NCBI RefSeq assembly: GCF_020085105.1
Contig: NC_058063.1
Location: 16,849,262 to 16,913,261, forward strand
Source of the DNA: Siniperca chuatsi
Taxonomy: Eukaryota > Chordata > Actinopteri > Centrarchiformes > Sinipercidae
Reading direction: 5' to 3'
DNA length: 64,000 nt
Part shown: piece after piece, positions 24,701-37,440 of the stretch
Position numbering within the stretch: the stretch's first letter is position 1
Layout of the letters: each line of letters begins with the position of its first letter
The notes under the pieces: generated by a model
What the model saw: the letters and a program-made list of their open reading frames with translations, nothing else
Told to the model about the DNA's origin: nothing
Databases searched by the model: none
Made by a program: the position numbers and the translations under genes

Positions 24701-27700
24701 CACCACGTAGAGTTCCAGACTCCTCCACCTCAGGTACCCGTTTTAAGGTACAGAGGACTAAAACAACTAGCGGTTGGAACAAATGAGTGCTTGTGTCTAT
24801 TAGCTTGTTAAATACACTCACCAGCCACTTCATTAGGTCAATCTTCACTTATACAATCTAATTACAGCTCTGCTATAACTTCTGCCTTTACAAAGATAAT
24901 AATGTTCAGTTTTGATTGACACTGTCAGAGGGGTATTAATTTAACTACATGTTTATTTCTGAGGTGGAAGTTTGCAGTGGGGTCGAACCGTACTGCATTA
25001 CATTGAGAGGTGTTTCTAATGTTTTGGCCACCCCATTTACATACACGAGAGGGCCAGAATATTAGAAACACCTGCCAATATAATGCACTCCACACCACCA
25101 CCCACTACGACCTCAATAATAAACATAAAGTGGAATTACTACGTTTCTGACAGTGTCAACAAAAACTGAAAAATTATAAGCTTCATAAAATTAGAATTCA
25201 TGGCAGAGCTGTTGAAGTGACCGGTGAGTGTAGATTGCACTCGCACTTTGCTGTCGTAATGCTTTACTGTAATGCAATTTACCCTAGACTACAACCCACT
25301 GCAATATGTGTTTGACTATGTCTTTTTAACCTCTGTATTGTCCTGTGTGCTGTGTATTGCTGTGTTGCTCTTGGCCTGTGAAATAATTGCCCTCTGGGAT
25401 CGTAAGTTTGAAATGTACTTTGTTTGAACAAGTCTACCGCTCAGGTAACCACAGCTTTGTCTGCATGTTATAATGGTAACAATGGTAATGGGAGTATCTG
25501 TGTCAGAAAATAAGGCGTCCACTCAGCTGGTTTTCTCACACAGGTCTCTAAAGCTCCATCTTCAGAGTCACTGGAACAGGGAAGGGTTTCAGACTCCAAT
25601 CAGGTGGGTGAAAGATGATTTCCCTTATCCAGAATCAAAAAGCTTTAAATATAGACCCCAGTATACATGGCCAATTAATCAGACTTCTCTAGATTATTAA
25701 TCTCTTAATTTGAAACGCATTTTATTCTGAAATAGGGAACAACTGGAGATTATTCAAAAACGCCACAGCAGTGACTTCGTTAGTGCCAGGAAAAAGTCAG
25801 ATTAACTCTACATACTGTAAATGTAAATTACTTGTGTCCCCAGTAATAGGCTCTTTTTAAATTTTCAGTCTGTATATGCCAATGTATTTTACTTGATGGA
25901 GCACAGGATGACCTTGTGTGGTTGTGTTTCAGACCCCTGGTATGTTGAAATGGGTGATGCAGAAAGTCAACCCGTTCAAGCGTTACACACAGGTACCTTC
26001 ACTGTACATTTAACATGAGCTGACCAATGACCCACGAATCATTTTAAGAGGCAACGTATCAGGAAAAACTGACTTAAATATGCAACTGTAGATCTGAGCT
26101 TTTGATTTGGACTAATTGACACAACAGCCTTTTTGAGATGGTGCGATTAAGTGAAGCTTAGTATTTTGATGTCTAGATGACACTTCGCTACTACCTTGAT
26201 ATTCTGAAATTGACTTTAACCTCAAAAGAATCAAAAAGCAGAATTTTTTTTAACTCAAACCTGAATCAGGTGTCCGGTGCCTATATCAAGTCTAAAAACA
26301 AATGAGTTCTGCCAGTTGTATTCCCTATTTGTCCCTTTTCATTGGTTTCATAGAAGTAAAACTGTAAAGACCAGTCAGGGAGGTAGCTTTATATTAATGA
26401 ATTGAAGTTCACACAGTGGTGCAAAATATTAGGTTGTTTTTATTTTGAGCATCTTATGGGTTTTTTCCCCTGACTATCGTCTCTTGGCTGCAGGTGCCAA
26501 AGAGCGATACTGAAAATGATTCTGCAGATCCACCAGAGACAGGAAAAGAACTTCAAGGCAAACAGGTAAACATGATCTGCTCTACTGTACATACTAAAAG
26601 TCATAATTGACTTGCAAATTTGCAGCTTGTTCATATGGCAGTGTGATTAGTTGAATTTGTTATGCTTTGACTTCAACTGTCCAATTAATGTATTTATTAT
26701 TTAGAATCCAGGGATGATTGCAGGAATGATGCAGAAAGTCAACCCATTCAAATCCTCACAGCCAAAGGTACCAGTTGTACTACTGATGATGCCACTCAAT
26801 GGATGTTTGGGAGAGAAAAAGTTTCTTATCGACTTAACTTTTCTAGACATTATTAACACACCAAGGAGCCCCCTTCTGCACATCCTCAGTTTGTTTGTCT
26901 CTGCCTTGCATCTTGTCTCTCCAGGATACCCGGCCTCTGCACAGTGACCTCTCCTCCAGCAGTGGAAGCTTAGCAGAGAATACCGACTTGCCAGAGAAGC
27001 AGGTAGATCTGTGCAATTAAGCACTTTGTCAAAAAGCCAGACCCCATCAGGTTTTTCTTTTTTTTTTTTTAAGTGATCGTAACACGTTAACATTTTATGC
27101 ATGTCAACTACCTAATTTGGAGTAGGGCAACCCTTAGTCTTTAGATTAGCTTCATGCAGTCATGTTTGGATCAGTTGAATTGGGAGTATTTACTAAATTA
27201 ACCAGTCCAGTCGGTTCGTGTGCAATCTTGGATTCAGGGACCTTCATGAAGCTTTGCTCCATGTAGTTCTATAAATAATCAGAATAGTATTTAATAATCG
27301 CACACAGAGAAAACATAAGCCATAATAACTGATAAATTGGTTATTATTCTTGCTACTACCACCAGATGGTGCCAAATAAAAGAATGAGTCTTTTATTTAC
27401 TGTTTTTTGTCCACCTCCTGACTATTGCCTATATGGTGAGGTTGTTTTTCTACAGTTTCTGCTGTGTCATAAATACAGAAAAAAGGCAATGAAGTAAATA
27501 ATCCCATTCTGTTATTTGTGTAATTTTTGTATTTGTTTTAGAACCTCGGGATGTTCAGAGGGATGATGCAGAAAGTAAACCCCTTTAGGTCTTACACACA
27601 GGTACTCTGTCTTAATCATGTCGACTTCCGATTTTGTAATTGCAGGTTAAGTTTGCTTAGAAAAACATTTGATGACTGAGACAGTTGATTACCAGTTTTT

Positions 27701-30700
27701 TTTTTTTTTTTAGATAATTTTTCATGGGCTGCCAGTGTTAACTGTATAAAGCCATGATAGCAATGTAGTCTAGTTTGGACTTGCATTATTTTCTAAAGAC
27801 AAACACCAGCTTGGATGGTCATGTTTCACTCTTTTGTTGTGATACAGATCCCAGATAAGGAATGCCAGACAGACTCTGCGGTTCCCAATACAGCTTCCTC
27901 ATTCAACACGCAGGTACAGGATAAGGTTATGGTAAATGGGGTGGAATGGAGAAGTTGGCTCTAGTTTTTAGTAAGTTGAGATGATTTCAGAGGTAACCAA
28001 GGTGTTATCGCATTAATTGTAGACCAAGTTGAAGATCCTTGGATCCATTTTTGTTGTCTGTCGCTAGCTTAACTCTTAATCTAGAGTTCATAACTTAAGT
28101 GCCCAGTTTATCATAGTTATAAGATGCCAGCAAGAATACTTAAAACACAATTCCATCATTTGCCGATACTCTTTTTATTTACATCTTAAGACCCAGCTGC
28201 TCTTAAGTTTTGTTTTCCTCCCACCAATTTCTTTCTTCTTATCAGGAAAACAAAACTATTCACAGTGAGCAGTCCACCAGCTCTGGAAGCTTTGACGACA
28301 GCACCACAGAGAGACATGTAAGACATTAAGTACACCATCTCATCTTTTGGTTGTTTTTTTCCAACTTCTAAAACAAATCTAGATGAAAGTTTCTGCCTTA
28401 AATCTAATAAACCTCTAAATGGACAGCTGTTAACAGTGGGTGACTCTTTATCCATTGTTTTCAATGAAAATATGTGGTCTAGCCGGAAAAATCGCAAAGC
28501 ATGTCATGAGAGAAGCGCATGACGTGCAAACTTACCACAAGAAAATTTTTCATGAAGGTTGTTCATCAGAGTCTGACACGAGCCAGACAAACAGTTGTAG
28601 AAAAAGACGAGCTAAAGTAAAATGAATAATAAAAGACTTATTCTGGCGATCTTTGAGTCATTAGGAAAACATCACAACAGTGAATCAAATGTAATAAATC
28701 TTATACCCCAATAATCATGAAAAACTACACCCAGCAATCAGTCATTATACTGCACATAGATTGCAGCCACACAAACGCATGAATGTGATCTTGTCTGACG
28801 GCAGCTGTGAGGAGAAAAGCCTACAGAGGCACCGAAGAAAAGAACTATGGCATGTAAAACAGGGGTTTAGATAAAATTAAGTATTTTATATATGAAATTT
28901 AATATATGAAGTACACTGCTACTAAAAGCTATGTACAGTACTCTTTAACCACTAACACTTGTGTCCGGAACAAAGGTACAGTAAACATGTCATAGTGCTA
29001 AATGAAGGGGTCCACTCCAAAATGCTATATTTTTACCTTGTGGTATTGCTTTGTGTTTAAAAACACTAGTGACATTTTCTACATCCAAAGTAAAATATTC
29101 CATAGTACAATTTTGCTTTATTTAAAAAATGTTTTCAAATAGTTATGTATTCTAAAATGGGAATGTTTCCTCCATCATAGTGCAGTTAGTAATTTTGTTT
29201 TACATTTCTAGTTTTTCGTATTTATTTTTTGCTCCACGACTCATCCTCTGACACTCAGGCGCTGCCGCGGGTGAGTAGGCAAGGCAGCTTTATGTGTAAA
29301 GCACCTTTCAAACACGCAATTCGGTGCTTTACATAAGGTATAAAAGTGAATTAAAAACAATTAAGAACAACTTTAATAGCATAAAATGAGATAAAACCAA
29401 CAAAAGAATAGTAGACACTGCAGTGTAGCTGTTTTCCCCATATTGCAAATAACAGTACACACACATACTGGCATGCTATTCACTTTTTAGTGGCATTATG
29501 AAACTATATTAATAAAACCATACACAGCTCAATGTGGCTACTTCAATAAACCAGGCAGGGTAATATTTTTATAAAAGGCCGTGGGTAGAGGATAGCCTTT
29601 ATTTGCCAATGTCTTTCTAATTTAAATAGGAGTCCCTTTTGTTGGAATATATTTTGTCCTGTCTTAACCTCACCATAACAGAGCAGCCTGTGGTTTCTCA
29701 GGTTTTCCCATGGCTCTCGTCATTTCCTGTTGGTAAGTGCATCCCTTTAATCACATGCCAACTCCAAGCTTAAAAGATGGGCCAACTTACTTTAAATGCA
29801 ATGGAAAATGAAATGTAGCCTGCTTTGTATGCCATAATTAATTTTAAAGAACAGGAAAGACGCATTATACAACAACTGGTATATCAGTCCTGTACTGTAG
29901 GCTTACTTTAGCCTTCCTGCTGTATTTGTCGTAGCCTACAACTTAATGTTGATGTTTTGGTACACTGTGCCACAATATTTTTTTCTTTTTCACTTAAAAC
30001 CTCAACTGAAATTGGCTAAAATACCAGTGGCTCATATACAATTCTGGTTATATGGATGGGACGCAAATCAATGTCTGTGTATCTTGTTTAAAAAAAAAAA
30101 CAGACTGGTAAGAACAGGCGTTTCAGTTGTCCCTAGTTATTGTATAATGATCATTTGGCCATGATAATCAAACTGAATGTTTTATATTGGCACATGCCAA
30201 TATAAGCATGCCAGCTGTAGTTGTAGTCCTTGCGAATATTTAATAGAGTAACACTGTTGCTTTAAACTTGAATAAGTTTATTAACATTCTTGAAATGGGA
30301 ACAAAGGATGCATCAAGGTGTAGTGTCTCAACCATTGTGGGGCAGCAAAACAGTATTTTACAATTGTGTGTAATAAGTAGCATCCAACAGCTCTGCAGAA
30401 ATTTTGTCCAAAGCTTTGTGTACAGTGTGCTGTATTTTTCTGTTACAGGAAGCAGTGGAAGTTCAGACACTAGAGCTGGCTGAAGTACCAGTGCCCAGTG
30501 AAGGAACAGTCCTGGACCCTCTAGACGTAAGCTTATTTTTATGTCTTATAATATTACGTCACACGATGCTTGTTTTTTTGTTGTTTTTTTTTTGTAATTT
30601 AATTTCCCTGTATAAACAGAATTATTCCAATGACTCTAAAATTGTTCACTTCCAGGATGAGGAAGGCCTTTTAGCGTGGTGGAGAACAGTAGAGGGTATG

Positions 30701-33016
30701 CTTGATATTGATAATGTTTTGTTGTTTTATTGTTGATTGCAGTTGAAACTTGTAGTTGTAATCATGTCGTTTCTGTGTGTTAGGCTGGGATGAGTGGAAT
30801 GAGGCAAACCAGCATGATGAGGCTGAAGAGTAAGTAGCGCATTTACTTATCAATTTGCTTGTAGAATTGATTTTTAGAGTAGCACTGGCCGATATTAACG
30901 GAAAAGAAATCTAATGCGTTTAAAAACAGCTAACTCCTAAGCTGTATCACAGTATACTAAAAATCCCAGACAATCTAGTTTATCACAAAATATTTACTAT
31001 AATGATATTTCTACCTTACAAAATAGTTTTCCTGCTTATCCTTAACAATTAAGGTTGACATTTTGCCCATCTTGTCCACAGAACTAACCTCAACCAAAAG
31101 TTTTGCCGCATAATGCTGCACCCTCATAATACACGACGTTTCTTCTGAAATTAACTTTTTCAGCTCCCTTTTTTAAAACTTCTTTTGAACTGAAAGTTGC
31201 ATTAAAATCCAATGTTTCTCCCATAACACATTTTCCTTGTTTCCTCGTCTCAGAGTGGTGGAACAAGTAGCTGATCGTGTCTTCATGGCGGCTCGTCTTT
31301 TTGTTCGCTTTTTCAACCAGCGTGGCGCCTCACTCCAGCAGCGTATCCTGGAGCTGCTCGATTTGGCTGATTCAGCTGACATTTTCCATAAGAAAACGGT
31401 CACGGCCAGTGTCAGCGGTGGGGTGGCCAGTGTTGCAGGGTCTATAACTACTATCACCGGCCTCATTCTGGCACCCTTCACAGCAGGAACGTCGCTCATC
31501 GTCACAGCTGTAGGCATTGGTGTAGCTACGGCAGGTGGGGTAGCATCGGCTTCAGCCAACATCACAGACACAGTCCATTCAAAGACGGACCGCAAGAAGG
31601 TGGAGAAGATGATCCAAGACTACCAGGAAGAGATGAACGACATCAAGGAGTGCCTGGAGTTTTTACAGGTGAGAAGATAGAAGACAGATTTTCAGCCGGT
31701 TTGTATCAGTTGCATGTAACCTCATGGTCATTTTATTCATGTTCTTTTAGTTTTGAGTGTAAGAAATTGTATCTCCCTCAGGTTTAAAATTAGTGCATAG
31801 ATAATAACCTCCCATTTTTAAACAGGACAGAGAGCTGCAATATTGTTCCACTAACTTCTATAAACAGAAGTCTAAATTGTCTACTGTGAAATTTTTTTAC
31901 TCCAGACTCTTCGGCCTTTTCACACCTGAAAGTCCGAACCACGGTTCGCATTTTTATTACATTGTATACATTTGATCCGGTAGTTTTGGTTTCACTTTGC
32001 AATTATGCAAGCACACTAAAGAACTATACATGACTTACCTACGTCCTGTCGTCATAACCTACATGAGCTGTCTCTCCCTAAACTTGCAATTCACTGGTTC
32101 GTAGATGGGTGTGAGTCTGATGTTGGCGTGTTGTCAAATCAGCAGGTGACCTGTGTGTTGTTTTCCGGTTCTGATGATAGCCTGCCAGAACTTCCTCTAA
32201 GTGGTAATCAAAATATGCAAATGACTAATTTTATTTTGTACACTGGAATCTTGGTTTTCCAGTCCTGTGCAAAAATTAATATGCAGCTTTCCATGCCAAA
32301 CAAAATCTAGAGCAGCAATTTGAAATTATCTGCAAACACTAAGGTGTCAATGCTCAAGAATTGACAACCACAGAGCTAAATGTTTTCTTTTTCCAACCTA
32401 CCATTAACAAGTTTGATTGGTTAACAAATCCTTTTTTTATTTAATGCCTATCTGCAGTTTTATTGAATAAAAATATTTGATTTCAAAAACCTATGGGGTT
32501 TAATCCTAATGTGAAATCTCCTATTCCTTATCTACCTGACAGGAAGGGATGGAGACGCTTGAGGAGTGGAACTTTGAGCAGTACGCTGAGAGCATCTCAC
32601 AGAAGCACCTCAACCAGAATGTCAAACATGTAATGAAGGAGGGCGGCCGGGCCGGCAAGGCTTTAATGATCAACACTGAGAGCCTGGTTAGTACCGTTCA
32701 GGTCCTCGGTGTTGCAGGGGGAGCTGCTAAAGCCACGCAGGTGATGAGTGTTACCACTGGAGTTATGTCAGGTCTCTTCCTGGCTCTTGATGTCTTTTTC
32801 CTGGCGAAGGATTCCATGGAGCTCAAAAAAGGCGCAAAGACAGAGTTTGCCAATAAGATCCGAGAAGTTTGTAAGGACCTGCAGGACGGGCTGCTGGAGC
32901 TGAACCGCATCAAGGAGCAGCTGCAGAAAACCATGGATGGGATAGAGGTGGAAGTAGAAGAGGATGAAGAGCTGTTGAAGTTTGATCTCAAGAAACTTAT
33001 CGAGCTTGAAGAATAA
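21723..33016 (+). CDS. Gene B: APOL-domain protein with repeated NPF exons
   Basis: Eighteen coding exons give about 629 aa: 21723-21794, 21883-21948, 22022-22066, 22146-22202, 22291-22356, 25544-25603, 25933-25992, 26494-26565, 26705-26767, 26925-27002, 27542-27601, 27848-27913, 28246-28317, 30449-30526, 30656-30695, 30784-30829, 31254-31668, 32543-33016. Order: acidic/Ser-Thr-rich start; four exons with Q-K-V-N-P-F (aa ~62-80, ~123-142, ~167-187, ~214-233) separated by Ser-rich acidic linkers; a W-W-R-T-V-E-G-W-D-E segment (aa ~310-320); APOL domain (aa ~335-629). All arm exons are phase 0, so the cassette number can change freely. It is a tandem paralogue of gene A. NPF is an EH-domain ligand, which suggests recruitment to endocytic recycling machinery; this is inference. 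The ATG at 21723 is followed by a second ATG at 21729; either may initiate. Confidence 0.87.
22658..23190 (-). mobile_element. Truncated Tc1/mariner transposase relic
   Basis: Minus-strand reading shows an HTH-type segment (V-R-Q-V-V-Y-K-W), a G-R-P-A-K motif, and W-T-D-E-T-K-V-E-L-F-G, which is the first catalytic-Asp block of Tc1 transposases. The pieces lie in different frames with stops between them, and the C-terminal catalytic part is absent, so the element is dead. It sits in the intron after exon 22291-22356 of gene B. Confidence 0.85.
23255..23800. repeat. Dispersed repeat with ~170-bp internal direct duplication
   Basis: The phrase gatctgcgaggtaaaatta occurs at about 23521 and again at 23694, each preceded by gaatgaagt(a/g)tgtttt and followed by a ggagtctggt word. 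This tandem-like duplication is typical of a percomorph interspersed repeat. No coding capacity. Confidence 0.6.
24230..24299 (+). pseudogene. Decayed fifth NPF exon of gene B
   Basis: After an intact acceptor (gtatttcag) the sequence reads N-R-G-M-L-K-G-V-M-Q-K-V-I-P-F and then runs into an in-frame TGA at 24297-24299, with no usable phase-0 donor. It is clearly a copy of the gene B NPF cassette, but the motif Asn is changed to Ile and the 3' splice partner is lost. LINE-derived sequence begins within about 80 bp downstream, suggesting the insertion or an associated deletion inactivated it. Confidence 0.75.
24379..25420 (+). mobile_element. LINE reverse-transcriptase fragment with nested MITE
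   Basis: Plus-strand translation of about 24379-24567 gives K-A-R-K-G-L-G-P-D-S-I-L followed by L-L-K-S-C-A-K-H-L, which matches the K-A-x-G-P-D-x-I block of non-LTR retrotransposon reverse transcriptases. A segment at 25235-25420 ending in tgccctctgggatcgtaag resembles a CR1/L2-like LINE 3' tail. A separate TIR element (24813-25232) interrupts it. Stops and frameshifts show it is long dead. Confidence 0.65.
24813..25232. repeat. 420-bp TIR element (MITE)
   Basis: Ends tacactcaccagccacttca and tgaagtgaccggtgagtgta are inverted copies, and internal words aggtgtttctaatgttttgg and ccagaatattagaaacacct form a second inverted pair. This is a non-autonomous DNA transposon nested in LINE-derived DNA inside gene B. 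Confidence 0.75.
28318..30448. other. Large gene B intron
   Basis: About 2.1 kb without a convincing exon. It contains a dispersed repeat near 29276-29400 (gcagctttatgtgtaaagca ... gtgctttacataaggt). A segment at about 29702-29732 has acceptor and donor signals but a length of 31 nt, which would break the frame. Confidence 0.5.
30656..30829 (+). other. Gene B W-W segment exons
   Basis: Exons 30656-30695 (40 nt) and 30784-30829 (46 nt) encode A-W-W-R-T-V-E-G-W-D-E-W-N-E followed by an acidic run. They match gene A exons 34-35 in position, phase and sequence. Confidence 0.75.
31254..33016 (+). other. Gene B apolipoprotein L domain
   Basis: Exon 31254-31668 encodes the helical start, a hydrophobic Gly/Ala/Val-rich hairpin with turn L-A-P-F-T-A-G-T-S (about aa 383-436) and the K-T-D-R-K-K-V boundary. 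Exon 32543-33016 encodes helical sequence, a second hydrophobic patch (V-M-S-G-L-F-L-A-L-D-V-F-F-L), then E-L-K-K-G-A-K and an acidic C-terminal tail. In gene A the intron follows D-R-K-K directly; here it lies 23 codons later, so an intron was gained, lost or moved since duplication. Confidence 0.85.
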
Positions 33017-33310
33017 AGGACAGTGGTTAGAAAACAAAACCCTCACTGTCTTAATCCTAACACCCCCAAAAAAGTTTGTGTCAATTCAAAAATATAGTTT
33101 CAGCAGAAATGGCATTGTAGTTTTGGTAGATAGGAATTTTTACAATCACTCAATTATTACTGAATAGCTGTTTTGTAGTAATATATTTAAATAAATATTT
33201 TAAAGTAGTAATTTTAATTATGTGTTAAACCAAAATCTGCCGTATTGTCACTATGCTTGTGTCATTTGTTAAATGAATGTCAGTGTCTTTGCAATAAAAG
33301 TGGTTTCCTA
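33017..33310 (+). terminator. Gene B 3' UTR and poly(A) signal
   Basis: A compact AT-rich 3' UTR with AATAAA at 33293-33298 (gcaataaaagtgg) followed by a T/G-rich stretch, as expected for a cleavage site. Confidence 0.65.
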
Positions 33311-34070
33311 TTTATTTGTCTGTCTCAGTTGTGAAAGGTAGGGGCCCAATACTCACCAGACCAGTAGAGGTAGGAAAACATTTTTTCTTAAGCAGAGGAT
33401 TCAGGTGTGATCACCTAGTGCTCAGAGAGTGATGCACTCGTGCACTGAAGGATAAAAAAAATGTTGAAAGACAGGCTTTTCATGACTTCCTCTGCGCTAA
33501 TCATATCATTGATTGGCACACCATTTCAGAGGTTGTTTACAACTTCTGATAAGTTAATTACACAATGTATGTGCTACACAGCATGAAGCCTGTGGCAGGG
33601 AATGGAAAAACTACCAAAACACTTCTTTTAAGCAGTGTCTATCTGCTTCTTCTGAATGAGGAAGTATCTAAAAAGAACTCAATGAGAACATGCCAGAGGC
33701 AGGCTAATCCATGTATAGCATACATGCTCCTTTCAATGAGTTAAAAAAAAATAAAGGTTGAGCAACTTTGGATTGCATCTGAGAATCACTCCTCATACTT
33801 GCTCTGTCCAATGTAAGCTAGGACAGTTTCTTACTTTACATGAACCCAACAACCTGAACAAGAATAAGTGGGTCAACAGAACAAATGAATTAAGTTTGTG
33901 GGAGGATTCACATTTCTTCAAGTCTATCTTAAAATACTCACATGCCCATAAGTACATTGAACCGGTTTTTGGTTGTAGTCGCAAATAAATCCCTTTCTAA
34001 TGCGTTTTCGATGTCAGTGATGAGGACATAATCCACACTCTTTGCTCAGTGCAAAAATATTAAGTTCCAC

Positions 34071-34308
34071 AGAAGCTAATATGAGGCTTCAGACGTCTAA
34101 GTGAGACAAATCAAGTGGTTATCTTCCAAAGTTAGTCTTTTTAGAATGAAATGCCCTCTTTGTGCTTCCTTGGACAGTGTTTTCTTGCTGAGCTGTGACG
34201 GAGGGATAGTAACAAAGCAGAAATTTGGTACTAAAACGACTAACATTGGAAGATTCCCCCTTGAGTCATCTAACACAGATTGCTGAAGCCTCATATTAGC
34301 TTTAGCTT
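34071..34308. repeat. 238-bp TIR element (MITE)
   Basis: Left end agctaatatgaggcttcag and right end ctgaagcctcatattagct are perfect inverted copies. The interior has no coding capacity. The sequence wording matches a common fish MITE. Confidence 0.8.
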
Positions 34309-36879
34309 AACTTTAGAATTAATTTATGTACACAGTGAGGACTGTAGATTTTGTCCCCCAGCACTAGTATTGAAATGCTTTAAGAAGGGATGCCTTTGTG
34401 GCCAGTATGGGCAGGTAGAACTACAGCGACCAATAACCCTTTAATGTACACGTGTTTGTAAGTATTAGTTTAAGATAGATTTGAAAAAATGTGAACCTAT
34501 CCTTAAACAAAAGTAAAACAAATACCACTACTAAAAAAATACTAGGAATGCTGTCATACTTTCTCCTCCTCTTAGAGAACTTGAGCTGGGTAGGGAACCT
34601 GTGCTGCTGTGGGCTGCTTATAAAGATCTTTGAAACACTAATGGATACTGGCTTACACAAACTACTGTACCCAAAATTATGTCAAATACAGAAAAAAAGA
34701 TGCACTATTGTTAAAACTGAAAACAATACTTCCCTAAAAACATAATCTGTTTCAGCACAAAACTTGGATTTGCTTTTATTTTTTTCTTCTGTGAATTGAA
34801 CACATGGGCCCAGTGTTTCAAGCCTATAAAAGCGAGGACTTGTTACTCATGATCCCTCTCTCGGCCTGCTTGTCACTCCTTCTCCCTCTTTTCTAATTTA
34901 GGCACACTGCCAGTCATGTGAGGACTGCAGCATTACCTCACATTCTCTTTTGTTCTTCTATGCACTTTACACAACACCCACACTAACTCATCCCTCATTA
35001 ACACCTTACACTATTGATTCCACTGATACTCACACCACGCCTCGCTAATGTTCAGTTATGTATTTAATTCATTTGCTTTTGTTAAATTTACTTAGGTTTA
35101 ACTGTTGAAATGGTGAGTCTCCCACATTTGTCAAGGTCCAAGAGCCAGATTAGTAAGACACAAGGATGAGTAGTTCAAGCATGTGTGTCACCACAGTCGT
35201 AGGATGAGAGGGCTTAAAGCCTGTCTATTGATCTCATGTCAAAGCATTTCTTAGAACACCATGGCCTACGTCCTTTGCATGTCTAATTGTTGGATTGACG
35301 ATTATATGTTTATGGCCACTTGCTACAACACCATTTGTCCCTCAGGGATAATGGCAACTCTTCTCTGACCTCTAAACCCTCACTCTCCACTGGGCTAGTG
35401 CAGTGTGAAAATACACTGCCTATTTCTGCTCTCCCTTTCACAATAATCCTTTACTAGCTTCAATAAAATCACTGAATTTGGTCATATTTTGGCCACTGTG
35501 TCATGCTTGAGGCCAGTTTGCTTCGCTTGTCCTTGTCAGTGAGATTATCAAGACTTTCAAAGAACACACTCAGTCCGTCCACATCAAGATTTCAAGAAAT
35601 TTGCAAAGCTGATGCCACATCATAGATACATAAAACAACGTGTGTTTATTGCCTTCACGCTTCTTGAACTACACGTCAGACTATGACGAGGGAACAATTT
35701 TGTTCTTTTGATTTACCTTGTGTTAGTGGCTGTATAATATGTACTGAGCGCTACATGGATCCTATCAGAGAGCACAGTCAAAAGGTGGAGTTTAACTCTT
35801 TAAAAAGACTATTACTGTTACATTCCAGGTGCTCTACAGTAGGAATATGTACATAATAAGAGTAAGTATATTGTTTCTGAAAATAAAGTACAGGAATATC
35901 ACTTCTTCTAAGTGAATTACTATGTCATTAAGGTGTTACCTTCAATAGCAAGAGTAAAGTATACAGTTTCTATATTACGTACGCATCCACATCGGTACAA
36001 GTTCTATTTTAAGAATGATAAGAGTGGTGAGACTTAGTCATACAGTCCATATGCAGGCTGGAAAAATTAAAATCAGAAGATGCAGACTCATTTGATTCAG
36101 TCTTAATATTTAAAATATAATAATGCATGTTTAACGTCACACAAATACACCAATTTATTCATTACTCATTACAAACTGTAAACAATTAAATTATTACATA
36201 TGTACTCTGCCAGTGACAACTTTTAGTCTAAATGTTTCCTGATTCAGCACAAGCAACTGTCACAGTGAAATAATGAATGCGGTACTTAAATGTAAAAATC
36301 CACCCTCATGTTTGACTCTTTAAAAATAAATAATAAAATAATTGTTGCTGTCATATAGTATTTCCATTATTTGACTTCTGCTGTTCAGTAAACTTGTTAG
36401 AATTCACAACTCAAAACTGCACTGTAGCTGCACTCAAAATAACATGAGAAAGTTTTACACCATGTGCTTGTGTGCTTTCAGCCTGCAAAATATCTAAAAT
36501 GTTTAAAATGAAAAAGATGCCAATGCTAATTGTGCTTCCTTGGGTTCCACATCGCTGCAACACCAGTATTTCTAGAGGTTTCCTCTAATGTGATGCAGCA
36601 TATGCTGCAATTTACTGAAAACAAGCCAGTTCTTCATGCTTAGACCTATAATTAGGACCTAGGAAGAACATGCATAAGGCATTTACAGTAAAAGCAGCAC
36701 TGGGAATGCATCTATGAGGAATCTTTGACACATCTTATCTATCTTGATCTTCAGCAGTGACAGACTCAGATCTGACTGATTCAGTTACTCAGCACAAATG
36801 GTATTATGTGTGTACATGAAGGAATACAATAAGGAATCAATATTTTAAGTTTTATGGAAACTAAACTTTATGATCTTGG

Positions 36880-37440
36880 GCCACATCTGCTTTTTCCCCA
36901 TCATAAAAGTTTTTCCTTGATTCTTATAGAGTGCTGCAGGAATTACATATTTTTGTAGGCCAACCTGGAAGTTAGCATCGCCCTGGTTCCCTCGACAAAA
37001 ATCCAATGGGATTTTTCCATTGGATTTTGTATTATTGCAGAAAATAAGCTCTGTGGCAAACAAAAGTTTGAAACTTAGATGTTTGTTCAGCAAGATAATC
37101 GTCACAAATGAACATCATTTTTATGATTTTTGAAGCGTAAATGCAATCACCAGGTAAAAAGTTAATGTTAGGCTATAAACAAACTAAACCATCACTAAGC
37201 TTCCAACTTGAAATTTGATTTCACGTGCTAAACTCTTCTGATCTAGCTAGTGGTCATGGCTGTGGAAATTTGGAAAATTGTTGGGAAAAAACAATTAAAA
37301 AAACCCCATTGACTTCAAGACGAGGGAACCAGAAGTGCAAAAATGCTAAGTCATTTAGGGTTTTTAGGACTCATTCCTGCAGCACTCTATTGTGTAACGC
37401 AAAAAGAATCTGCTCCAGCTTGTTTATGGCACTGCGAAAA
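36880..37440. repeat. Inverted-repeat element with ~110-bp divergent arms
   Basis: The left arm contains agagtgctgcaggaat (36928-36943) and tggttccctcgac; the right arm contains gacgagggaacca and attcctgcagcactct (37373-37388) in reverse order. Arms are diverged, so this is an old foldback or MITE-like element. Borders are approximate. Confidence 0.55.

Larger units (their letters stand above)
22146..27601 (+). other. Gene B NPF cassette array
   Basis: Exons 22146-22202, 25933-25992, 26705-26767 and 27542-27601 encode near-identical 19-21 residue units: (N/T)-x-G-M-x-x-x-(M/V)-M-Q-K-V-N-P-F-(K/R)-S/R. Each is followed by a linker exon; the linkers 22291-22356 and 25544-25603 share S-K-A-P-S-S-E-S, and 26925-27002 and 28246-28317 share a Ser-rich S-x-S-S-G-S core. 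The M-Q-K-V helix before NPF may be a short amphipathic segment. The array evidently grew by exon duplication. Confidence 0.8.

Noticed and set aside
29702-29732. 31-nt segment with splice signals in a gene B intron
   Set aside because: Length is not a multiple of three and would shift the frame between two phase-0 exons.
34420-34850. TATAAAA word at 34825 as a promoter
   Set aside because: No start codon exon or splice chain follows within the next kilobases.
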